From Euryarchaeota archaeon UBA39 (GTDB taxonomy: Archaea; Thermoplasmatota; Poseidoniia; Poseidoniales; Thalassarchaeaceae), in NCBI GenBank assembly GCA_002503045.1, contig DAQW01000076.1, forward strand, positions 1-8,743: a stretch of DNA of 8,743 nucleotides. The letters are read 5' to 3'. Under the pieces are notes generated by a model. The model was not told the DNA's origin and ran no database searches. It worked only from the letters and a program-made list of their open reading frames with translations. Numbering within the stretch: position 1 is the stretch's first letter; each line of letters opens with the position of its first letter. Made by a program: the position numbers and the translations under genes. Positions 1-6,460 of the stretch are shown here, in pieces.

Positions 1-1
1 A

Positions 2-178
2 ATTACTGGTCAACGATTAGCTACTTGGGTAGAAGAAAAACTTGGAATTGCACTAGATATTAGCATAGATACCACCGAAAGTACTGCTGAGCGTATTCGA
101 AGAGAAATTGCATTGGACACTTCGGAACTGGATTCATTGTTGAATCCGCCTGAACCCTCTCCAGAGTTTTATGTCTAA
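2..178 (+). CDS. C-terminal end of an unrecognised protein (5' end outside window)
   Basis: An open frame enters from the left edge and reads 58 codons to a TAA at 176-178. The visible peptide runs from ITGQRLATWVEEKLGIALDI near the edge to PPEPSPEFYV at the C-terminus. It looks like a predicted helical segment rich in Glu and Arg, followed by a short Pro/Glu-rich disordered end, which is typical of a soluble protein's C-terminus. I do not recognise the family and assign no function. The stop codon directly abuts the stop codon of the convergent sulfur-carrier gene, leaving no space for separate terminators. The alternative is chance open frame, but the sensible composition and clean abutting end argue for a real gene. 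Confidence 0.6.
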   Translation: MTGQRLATWVEEKLGIALDISIDTTESTAERIRREIALDTSELDSLLNPPEPSPEFYV

Positions 179-385
179 TTATCCACCGGATGAGACAATG
201 ATTGTACTGAGTTCCACATCAGAATTTATTTTGGTTGAATGAGGTACAATTTTTTCTCCATGGGTTACAAGTACAGTACTTGGTAGAACTCCTATTTTAT
301 CGAGAATTTTGTCAATTGTAGTACCTTCTTCAGCTTCAACATCGTGCATCACTCCCTCAACCTCAATTCGGACCATCATATACAT
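179..385 (-). CDS. Ubiquitin-like sulfur carrier protein, SAMP/ThiS/MoaD family
   Basis: This is a 68-residue beta-grasp protein. It has a first strand pair (VRIEVEG then VEAEEGT), a helix start TIDKILDKIGV, a strand with VLVTHGEKIV, and a last strand IIV leading to a C-terminal SSGG. The terminal Gly-Gly is the site that E1-like enzymes adenylate and that then carries sulfur as a thiocarboxylate. Archaeal relatives serve in tRNA 2-thiolation (TtuB/SAMP2), molybdopterin synthesis (MoaD/SAMP1) and isopeptide tagging of proteins. Which of these applies cannot be read from the sequence, and no E1, MoaE or TtuA partner is visible nearby. The length is normal for the family. The ATG at 385 has GAGGT at 396-400, 10 bases upstream; in-frame ATGs two and three codons later are alternative starts. 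Confidence 0.85.
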   Translation of the reverse strand: MYMMVRIEVEGVMHDVEAEEGTTIDKILDKIGVLPSTVLVTHGEKIVPHSTKINSDVELSTIIVSSGG

Positions 386-468
386 CCGTTAGGATACCTC
401 AATTCAGTCTTTACCACTGATAATGCTCTAGTGAGGCTTATGACGAGGGGGTAGGTGGCTCGTAACCT
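386..468. promoter_or_regulatory. Divergent promoter region between the sulfur carrier and tRNA-Ser
   Basis: These 83 bases separate two genes transcribed away from each other, so both promoters should lie here. For the minus-strand gene, a weak TATA-like GCATTATC (419-426) lies about 35-40 bases before the ATG, and a GAGGT Shine-Dalgarno sits at 396-400. For the tRNA, CTTATG (437-442) lies roughly 27-32 bases before the first tRNA base, where an archaeal TATA element is expected, but it is a poor match. The individual elements are weak; the assignment rests mainly on gene orientation. Confidence 0.35.
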
Positions 469-554
469 GCCGAGATCGCATAGCCCGGTATTGCGGTGGA
501 TTCGAAATCCACTGTCCCTTGGACTCGGGGGTTCAAATCCCTCTCTCGGCGCCA
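469..554 (+). tRNA. tRNA-Ser, anticodon CGA, with encoded CCA
   Basis: A complete cloverleaf can be folded by eye. The acceptor stem GCCGAGA (469-475) pairs perfectly with TCTCGGC (544-550). The D arm is closed by GCA/TGC (478-480 and 492-494). The anticodon stem GTGGA/TCCAC (496-500 and 508-512) encloses the loop TTCGAAA with anticodon CGA at 503-505, which reads UCG serine codons. The long variable arm (513-526, stem GTCC/GGAC) is the class II hallmark of serine tRNA. The T arm GGGGG/CCCTC (527-531 and 539-543) has one G-U pair and the loop TTCAAAT. The discriminator is G551, followed by CCA at 552-554 in the gene. No intron is seen. A T-rich stretch at 555-574 could act as terminator. Confidence 0.97.
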
Positions 555-580
555 TTCCTTTGTGTGTCATTTCTAATTAA

Positions 581-2014
581 TCAACGGCGTCGACGACGTT
601 GGCCACGATTAGAGCCGGCACCTGAACCCCTTGAACGATTTGATCCTTGCTTATTGCCTCGATTTCCTCTTCCCTGAGACGAATTAGAATGATGATTTTT
701 AGGACGATTATTTCGACCTCGGTTTCGATTATTGCTCCTAGGGCTACGCCCTTCATCTGCCCGTCTCCGATTCGACCGTTCACGACGAAGATCTGGTTGC
801 TTGCGTGTTGTTGCTCTCGAGGTGTGTGATTTCTTCTTTCGGATCTCCCCTGGCTTCTGACCTGGCTTTGGAATAGAGTCAGGGAAATGGTATGGGTGAT
901 CGTCGATTACTGGTATGTCATGACCGAGTAACATCTGGATACCTACAAGATATCCGCTCTCGGATTCATCGCAGAATCCTAATGCTGAACCACTTTTACC
1001 TGCGCGAGCTGTTCTCCCTATGCGATGCACATAACTCTCAGGGATATTGGGGAGATCGAAATTGAACACATGAGATATCCCATCTACATCGATTCCACGG
1101 CTTGCAATATCTGTAGCTATCAATATGGAAATATCTCCATTTTTGAATTGGGAAAGCGCCCGCGTCCGAGCACCTTGACTCTTATTTCCATGAATTGCAA
1201 CCGCTTCGATTTCAGCATGTCCGAGTTGTCTAACCAAACGATTAGCACCATGCTTTGTCCGAGTGAAAACAATTGCTTTGTCCACATTCAGTTCCTTGAT
1301 TAAAGTCGTTAGGAGGTATTGCTTGTTTGATTTCTTAACAAATAGAATATGTTGATCAATTCGGTCGACTGCAACTTCTTTAGGAGTTATCTCTACTCTG
1401 ACTGCATCACGAAGAAATGACTCTGCAAGTTCAGATATCGAATTCGGCATAGTTGCACTGAACAGCAGATTCTGTCTTTTTTTAGGGAGCATTTTCAGAA
1501 TTTTTCGGATATCTCGGATGAAACCCATATCTAACATTCGATCGGCTTCATCTAGAACGAAAAATTCAACATTTGATATGTTGACATGACCCTGTGATAT
1601 TAGATCAAGCAGACGTCCAGGAGTAGCAGTCAGAATATCGATTCCACGTTTAATCGCCCTCACCTGGGGTTTCTGGCCTACGCCCCCAAAAATGACATGA
1701 TGGTATAGAGGAAGATTAGCACCGTAAGCAGAGAATCGTTCGCCAATCTGTGCAGCAAGTTCTCGAGTAGGGGAGAGAATTAAAGCACGGATATTTCTAT
1801 GGCCTCCTTGATATGAATCAGCAATCCTCTGTAGGACAGGTAGAGCGAATGCAGCGGTTTTTCCAGTACCAGTTTGAGCGACACCAAGCACATCACGACC
1901 TTCGAGAAGAGGTGGGATTGCAAGTTCCTGTATTGGGGTTGGTTCGACATAACCTTCCTGATCAAGAGTCTGTAAGAGATCCGTTGAAAGACCTAGGGAG
2001 GCGAATGACATCAT
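581..2014 (-). CDS. DEAD-box ATP-dependent RNA helicase, RhlE/DeaD-like, with basic C-terminal tail
   Basis: This 477-residue helicase unwinds short RNA duplexes using ATP, in family roles such as ribosome assembly, mRNA turnover and cold adaptation. All core motifs are intact: Q motif (F4 and PTPIQ 25-29), motif I AQTGTGKT (46-53), Ia PTRELA (82-87), Ib TPGR (131-134), II DEAD (155-158), III SAT (186-188), IV IVFTRT (248-253), V ATDIASRGID (300-309) and VI HRIGRTAR (330-337). The two RecA-like domains end near residue 378. The remaining hundred or so residues are disordered and packed with Arg, Asn, Ser and Gly, ending in five arginines; such tails bind RNA non-specifically. Two ATGs are adjacent (2014 and 2011); AGGTGA lies 3 bases before the first and 6 before the second, so the second may be the true start. 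The 3' end points at the tRNA-Ser gene 26 bases away. Confidence 0.95.
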   Translation of the reverse strand: MMSFASLGLSTDLLQTLDQEGYVEPTPIQELAIPPLLEGRDVLGVAQTGTGKTAAFALPVLQRIADSYQGGHRNIRALILSPTRELAAQIGERFSAYGANLPLYHHVIFGGVGQKPQVRAIKRGIDILTATPGRLLDLISQGHVNISNVEFFVLDEADRMLDMGFIRDIRKILKMLPKKRQNLLFSATMPNSISELAESFLRDAVRVEITPKEVAVDRIDQHILFVKKSNKQYLLTTLIKELNVDKAIVFTRTKHGANRLVRQLGHAEIEAVAIHGNKSQGARTRALSQFKNGDISILIATDIASRGIDVDGISHVFNFDLPNIPESYVHRIGRTARAGKSGSALGFCDESESGYLVGIQMLLGHDIPVIDDHPYHFPDSIPKPGQKPGEIRKKKSHTSRATTRKQPDLRRERSNRRRADEGRSPRSNNRNRGRNNRPKNHHSNSSQGRGNRGNKQGSNRSRGSGAGSNRGQRRRRR

Positions 2015-2017
2015 GAA

Positions 2018-2023
2018 TCACCT
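2018..2023 (-). promoter_or_regulatory. Shine-Dalgarno AGGTGA of the helicase gene
   Basis: AGGTGA on the minus strand lies 3 bases before the first ATG (2014) and 6 bases before the second (2011). The spacing favours initiation at the second ATG and shows that this mRNA has a leader, unlike the upstream repeat-protein gene. Confidence 0.6.
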
Positions 2024-2081
2024 ATACCTTCCAAATGTCGAATCCAACGTCCGCAAACCTTTGTCGGTCGGGTCCTGTGGT

Positions 2082-2099
2082 TAAACTCGACTGAGTTTA
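2082..2099. repeat. Inverted repeat TAAACTC-GACT-GAGTTTA in the helicase leader region
   Basis: Seven-base arms (2082-2088 and 2093-2099) flank a 4-base spacer. The repeat lies 68-85 bases upstream of the helicase start, in the 134-base spacer after the repeat-protein gene. On the minus strand it contains ATAAAC and TTTAAC, either of which could serve as a weak TATA element, so the repeat could be part of the promoter, an operator, or a hairpin ending the upstream transcript. There is no run of T after it on the minus strand to favour termination. Confidence 0.4.
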
Positions 2100-2112
2100 T
2101 CCATCCAAGAAG

Positions 2113-2126
2113 TCAATCTAGATTGA
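2113..2126. repeat. Perfect 14-base palindrome TCAATCTAGATTGA
   Basis: The sequence is identical to its reverse complement over all 14 bases, with no spacer. It lies 23 bases beyond the stop codon of the repeat protein and about 100 bases upstream of the helicase start. Such symmetry suits a dimeric helix-turn-helix regulator. It could equally be chance in an AT-rich spacer, and no adjacent regulator gene is visible. Confidence 0.4.
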
Positions 2127-2148
2127 ATGGAGATCTTCAGAGATGCCC

Positions 2149-5100
2149 CTAGAGGGAACCATTCCATTCAACCCACTCAGTATCTGAATCAGATACTGGC
2201 CGGTAGTACTGGCGCCCTCCATGTTCCAACCATTCGTATCCATCTTCTCTAGGGGTTCCGCGAATCTCTTGATTGGGAACCGACCCCGATCCTCCACGAA
2301 TCTTGCTCTGCTCCTCCATCTCTGCTACAACTAGGTGAGTATGGTCTCCCTCCGTGTTGTCAAGAGAACTCAAGGTCTGATTCATCGATTCGAAACTATC
2401 GTCAAGTTCGACACGGAGGCGTTCCAAACGAATTCCCTGATGTGGCCCTATCAATCGCATCATCATGGCATATTCCCAATCCAAAGCAACATTCTCCAAT
2501 TCATCACGCGTTCTCGCTTCCTTGAGACGATGTTCAAATTTCGCAGTTCTTGAGTTTCTAGTCACGAATCCGAAGGCAAGCCAAGTGAACAAAGGGATTC
2601 CCCCCAACATTCCCATAATATCCCATGCGCCTAGACCAACCGTTGTTCTTGGAATTACGATTTCAAATGGATCAACGGGCATACTTAATGCATCTCGATG
2701 ATTTTTTCCTTGTCGAATTTCATCTGCGTCTGACCATCCATCTCCATCATCGTCGATGTCTTCATTATCTCCTAATCCGTCACCATCGAAATCAAAACAT
2801 TCTGTCGGATCATCTGGGAATACATCGGGATTCTCTCCTTCATCCATACAACCATCGGCATCTAGATCACCTGGACTTGCAAATTTCGGAAGAATATCAA
2901 TGGCATCTATGAATCCATCATTGTCAAAATCAAACAGGTGGAGGTCAGGTTCTATTCCTGATTGGTTATCTCCTAATCCGTCTCCATCAGCGTCTTCCCA
3001 TTGAGTTGGATTATCTGGAAACATATCAGCTAATCGACCACCTAAGTTGTCCCCCCACCCATCACCATCTCTATCTGAATGTTGAGTTGGATCTGTAGGG
3101 AATCGATCAGCATTGGTTCCGGTCAGATTATCGCCATAACCATCACCATCAATGTCTGACCATTGACTCGAATCATCTGGGAATTTATCTGACCCAGTCC
3201 CTCTAGGATTATCTCCAAATCCGTCACCATCAGAATCTATTTGCTGTGAAGGATCAAATGGGAATGCATCATTCTCATCATCAATTCCATCTCTATCTGA
3301 ATCTGAATGCTTATTTGGGTCGGAAGGAAATGCATCACCTAAGTTTCCATTTACATTATCTCCATAACCATCTCCGTCGCTATCAATTTGTTGAGTTGGG
3401 TCATATGGGAAATCATCTGCATTATCTGGAATTCCATCATTATCTGAATCTAAGTATTCATTTGGGTCATATGGAAAATCATCACCTACGTCGCTCCATC
3501 CATCTCCATCCGTATCTAAACATCCTCTTCTATCGATTGTAGAGTTTCCAGAACTACTCGGGCAGGAATCACCCGCATTCCCATATTCAAAATCTCCAAA
3601 ACCATCTCCATCTGTATCGTTCTGTTGTGTGGCATCGTTTGGAAATACATCGCTATTATCTCCGACTCCGTCTCCATCAGTATCAACATATTCTAATGCA
3701 TCATTTGGAAACGGATCAAGGATGTCTGGGCGACCATCGCCGTCAGAATCTGGGCAACCCTTTTCGTATTCTATCGTTGAATTACCTGGAATTCTTGAAC
3801 AGTAGTCTTCGTAATCATCGTATCCATCTCCATCGTCATCATAATCTTCTAGAGCGTCATTACATCCATCTCCATCAATATCAGTGGAATTAGTGGATAT
3901 CCACCCAATCATGCCAACAGAACATGAGTCAATGTCGTCCAATATGTTGTCATTATCATCGTCCAAATCCTCGTCTGAATCTCTACATCCGTCACCATCA
4001 TGGTCAAATGTGCCAATGGATTGGAAGCCATTTGGAGAAAATTGGCAACTATCTATAATATCGGCGATGAAATCATTATCGTCATCAAAATCTTTCACAT
4101 CTGGTTCTAAATCACCATCATAATCTGGTGATAATCTAGCAAGAAATATGTCTGTGAATCCGTAGTTTGAAACTGAGTTGGAACCGAAGATAGAGTTGCC
4201 TTCAGAATCACCACTTACGTATACAATACCCGAATTATCACTACCAATCCGATACCCTTTATCGTCACCCGCACTCCCTCCTGAAATTGCCCAATCTGTA
4301 AATCCAGAATTATTGAATTTAATCACAAATACGTCTCTTGAACCCCCAGCTGGAGGTAGGTTGATTGAACCTACATTTAGAGTTCCAGAATATTCTCCGG
4401 TTGCAATTATACCTCCATGATTACTATAGGATATTTCGTGAGGAATAGTTGTTCCTGATCCATCAATTTTCATTGCCCATTGCCAATCTCCAGTAGAATT
4501 GAGTTTTGCAACAACACCTCTTTGATTTCCTCCTGAACTTAGGGACGAACTACCTAGATCTAAATCACCATAGAAGTATCCTGAAACAAACACCTCATTT
4601 GAGTAACCAACGTCAATAGATTTGAATTGTGAGGTGCTAGTCGCAACTGATGCTGTAGAAAACCAATTGAAAACACCACTTGCATTAATTTTGAGAATGA
4701 AAGGTTTCATTCCAGGATTCGATGATTGGAAATTCTCAATGCTCCCATTTATGTTCATATTAATGGAACCTGAAAAAGATCCACTTACATATTTGTTATC
4801 ACTATCGTCAATAAATAGATCAAAGATAAATGTATCAGAGTTCCCGATGTCAGTATAATCCATGTATGTACCTGTTGAATTAAATCTTGAAATTCTAGCA
4901 TTATAGGAAGTCCCTGGTTTTGATGTAATGAATATATCACCACTAGTATCCACTGCAATACATATTGATACAGAAGATGTTGACTGTCCGAATCCGGAAA
5001 CCCAATCCCAAGTCCCGTTGTTATTTATTTTAGCAACAAAACCATAGGTAAGTGTCTGGGTTAAATTACCAAAATAGTATGAACCTGCCGAATATACTCT

Positions 5101-5559
5101 TGATGTAATAAATAAATCGTTATTTGAATCAGATACGATTGAAACGATAGAGTCAGATATCGTGGCTGGAACACTTCCTGCTCCAGAGATTGTAGTTATC
5201 CATTCACAAGAACCGTTGGGTGAGAATTTGATGAGAAATAATGATTTAAATCCGGAGTTAGAATTTGGTGCCATATTACCTACACAAGATCCAACAGTAA
5301 TTGAAGAACGGAATTGACCTGCAACATACACTTCACCATTAGGTAATGTCGCCATATCCATTACTGTGTCAGGTAAGGACGAACCTCCTGAGGTAACCCA
5401 TTCCCATGCTTTACGATCTGTTACAGATGAATCATACCTGTATTCTAATGATTCAAGTTCATCTATATCCTCATGGGAAAAGGCCATTGGAGTAACTGAT
5501 GCAAGCAATAGAATTAGAATCGAGAGAATAACTCTGATGCTCAAACTCCGTGCAATCAT
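2149..5559 (-). CDS. Giant surface protein: signal peptide, beta-propeller repeats, thrombospondin type 3 repeats, membrane anchor, WW-like tail
   Basis: The protein has 1136 residues. Residues 1-28 form a signal peptide (hydrophobic core about 8-20, likely cut after AFS at 26-28). Residues about 50-475 carry some seven repeats of 60-66 residues, each with a G-(I/V)YVSG-type strand and a closing W-x-W (W52/W54, W120, W184/W186, W299, W359/W361, W423), resembling SBBP-type beta-propeller repeats. Residues about 478-950 are thrombospondin type 3 repeats, full of DxDxDGxGD calcium loops with FPxDPxQ linkers and scattered Cys pairs. One membrane span lies at about 974-998. A roughly 135-residue cytoplasmic tail follows, with a charged helical part (1004-1060) and an aromatic end DGYEW...YY...W (1106-1132). 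The protein is thus exported, calcium-stiffened and anchored with its N-terminus outside. Adhesion or polymer binding is a guess. It has no sortase or archaeosortase motif. A leaderless promoter precedes it. Confidence 0.9.
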   Translation of the reverse strand: MIARSLSIRVILSILILLLASVTPMAFSHEDIDELESLEYRYDSSVTDRKAWEWVTSGGSSLPDTVMDMATLPNGEVYVAGQFRSSITVGSCVGNMAPNSNSGFKSLFLIKFSPNGSCEWITTISGAGSVPATISDSIVSIVSDSNNDLFITSRVYSAGSYYFGNLTQTLTYGFVAKINNNGTWDWVSGFGQSTSSVSICIAVDTSGDIFITSKPGTSYNARISRFNSTGTYMDYTDIGNSDTFIFDLFIDDSDNKYVSGSFSGSINMNINGSIENFQSSNPGMKPFILKINASGVFNWFSTASVATSTSQFKSIDVGYSNEVFVSGYFYGDLDLGSSSLSSGGNQRGVVAKLNSTGDWQWAMKIDGSGTTIPHEISYSNHGGIIATGEYSGTLNVGSINLPPAGGSRDVFVIKFNNSGFTDWAISGGSAGDDKGYRIGSDNSGIVYVSGDSEGNSIFGSNSVSNYGFTDIFLARLSPDYDGDLEPDVKDFDDDNDFIADIIDSCQFSPNGFQSIGTFDHDGDGCRDSDEDLDDDNDNILDDIDSCSVGMIGWISTNSTDIDGDGCNDALEDYDDDGDGYDDYEDYCSRIPGNSTIEYEKGCPDSDGDGRPDILDPFPNDALEYVDTDGDGVGDNSDVFPNDATQQNDTDGDGFGDFEYGNAGDSCPSSSGNSTIDRRGCLDTDGDGWSDVGDDFPYDPNEYLDSDNDGIPDNADDFPYDPTQQIDSDGDGYGDNVNGNLGDAFPSDPNKHSDSDRDGIDDENDAFPFDPSQQIDSDGDGFGDNPRGTGSDKFPDDSSQWSDIDGDGYGDNLTGTNADRFPTDPTQHSDRDGDGWGDNLGGRLADMFPDNPTQWEDADGDGLGDNQSGIEPDLHLFDFDNDGFIDAIDILPKFASPGDLDADGCMDEGENPDVFPDDPTECFDFDGDGLGDNEDIDDDGDGWSDADEIRQGKNHRDALSMPVDPFEIVIPRTTVGLGAWDIMGMLGGIPLFTWLAFGFVTRNSRTAKFEHRLKEARTRDELENVALDWEYAMMMRLIGPHQGIRLERLRVELDDSFESMNQTLSSLDNTEGDHTHLVVAEMEEQSKIRGGSGSVPNQEIRGTPREDGYEWLEHGGRQYYRPVSDSDTEWVEWNGSL
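2710..4122 (-). repeat. Coding tandem repeats for thrombospondin type 3 calcium-binding modules
   Basis: About 470 codons repeat a unit of some 20-30 residues: D-x-D-x-D-G-x-G-D, often followed by N and a variable loop, then FP-x-DP-x-Q. At DNA level this appears on the plus strand as recurrent ccatc, tcatctgg and gttggat words with similar spacing. Units are diverged rather than identical, which argues for old duplication with selection rather than recent slippage. The repeats are explained entirely by the protein and are not a CRISPR or minisatellite. Confidence 0.85.
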
Positions 5560-5576
5560 GTCAATAGAGGGGAGCA

Positions 5577-5585
5577 GTATAGAAA
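5577..5585 (-). promoter_or_regulatory. Putative leaderless promoter (TATA-like TTTCTATAC) of the giant repeat protein
   Basis: On the minus strand TTTCTATA occupies -26 to -19 relative to the ATG at 5559. This is close to where an archaeal TATA box would sit if transcription began at or next to the start codon. The bases just upstream of the ATG (CCCCTCTATTGAC) contain no Shine-Dalgarno match. Together these suggest independent, leaderless transcription even though the rhodanese gene ends only 37 bases upstream on the same strand. Confidence 0.45.
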
Positions 5586-5596
5586 TGAAGGGTTCG

Positions 5597-6460
5597 CTAC
5601 TTTTTCATATCTATGCAATAAGGGCAATACTGTTCGATTACGTAATTTTCAGACTCCTGTTCCTCTACTGAAAGTGGATTTCTGCACTCAAAACAAAGAA
5701 CATGATCACTTTCTTCTAATTCAGGAGTTATTGACACTCTTTTATCGAATACAAAGCAATCTCCGTTCCAATGTGCTCCTCCACATTCTTTGAAGTAGCC
5801 AAGGATTCCTCCCTTGATTTGATACACATTTTCCCAGCCCTGGTTTTCCATTACTACACTTGCCTTTTCACATCGGATGCCACCTGTACAGAACATTACT
5901 ACAGGTATTGATTTATCTTGTTCCAATTTTTGAGTTGCTTGAGGGAATTCACGAAATGACTTGATATCAAGATCGATGGCATTTTCGAACGTCCCTACTC
6001 GTAATTCGTAGTCGTTACGAGTGTCCAATACCATTACTTCTTTTCCTTCATCTAACCATTCTTTGAATTCCTTTGGTTGTATGTACTGTCCTGTACGGTC
6101 CCCTGGTCTAATTTCATCCATTCCTAAAGAGATAATTTCATTCTTAAGACGAACAAGCATTCGCTTGAATGGTTGATATTCTGAGTATGAGATATGTAGT
6201 GAAATGTCTTGAAAACGTTCATCTTTCTCCAAATATGCTACATAATTATCAATCGAATCTTGTGTTCCTGCTAGAAAGAAATTAATTCCATTTTGACTGA
6301 GCAATACTGTCCCCTTTAGTCCAAGTTCTAGACAGCATTCCAGTAGGGGTGCTCTCAATTCATCTCTATCAGGTAAATCGATGAAGCGGTAACCTGCGAT
6401 ATTGACGTAGCTTTCTGTTTCGAGCATGCTCGCTGCAGATACATTCTCCGCTACCATCAC
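5597..6460 (-). CDS. trhO: tRNA uridine(34) hydroxylase-like rhodanese protein (TrhO/YceA, UPF0176 family)
   Basis: The frame has 287 codons. An N-terminal ferredoxin-like part (about 17-110) includes the family-typical LSQNGIN at 54-60. A rhodanese domain follows (about 126-225) with the active-site loop CTGGIRCEKAS starting at Cys191 and with Cys197. The C-terminal part has FVFDKR (236-241) and two CxxC pairs (256/259 and 279/282), probably a zinc site. In bacteria TrhO hydroxylates U34 of tRNAs to ho5U with O2, so that they read wobble codons. The E. coli enzyme is about 350 residues; this one is shorter mainly at the C-terminus. The start is uncertain: GTG at 6460, ATG at 6457 (overlapping the upstream stop as TGATG), or ATG at 6427, which best fits family alignment. 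It is probably cotranslated with the upstream zinc-knuckle gene. The family is mainly bacterial, so transfer into this lineage is possible. Confidence 0.88.
   Translation of the reverse strand: MMVAENVSAASMLETESYVNIAGYRFIDLPDRDELRAPLLECCLELGLKGTVLLSQNGINFFLAGTQDSIDNYVAYLEKDERFQDISLHISYSEYQPFKRMLVRLKNEIISLGMDEIRPGDRTGQYIQPKEFKEWLDEGKEVMVLDTRNDYELRVGTFENAIDLDIKSFREFPQATQKLEQDKSIPVVMFCTGGIRCEKASVVMENQGWENVYQIKGGILGYFKECGGAHWNGDCFVFDKRVSITPELEESDHVLCFECRNPLSVEEQESENYVIEQYCPYCIDMKK

Noticed and set aside
469..554. Idea that tRNA-Ser is the local substrate of the TrhO homologue
   Set aside because: Its anticodon is CGA, so the wobble base is C34, not the uridine that TrhO modifies.
376..570. Minus-strand open frame of 64 codons containing APREGFEPPSPRDSGF
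   Set aside because: It is the antisense of the tRNA-Ser gene; the GFEPPSPRDSGF string is a well-known false protein produced by reading serine tRNA backwards.
577..829. Open frames on both strands over the 3' part of the helicase
   Set aside because: These arise from the simple-sequence Arg/Asn/Gly tail coding and have no start signal or recognisable content.
2710..4122. Regularly spaced similar words suggesting a CRISPR array or minisatellite
   Set aside because: Repeats are imperfect, in frame and continuous in one long gene; they are explained by type 3 calcium modules.
2625..4123. Series of plus-strand open frames rich in His, Leu and Ser
   Set aside because: They are shadows of the Asp/Gly-rich repeat coding on the minus strand, whose GAT and GGT codons read as ATC and ACC in reverse.
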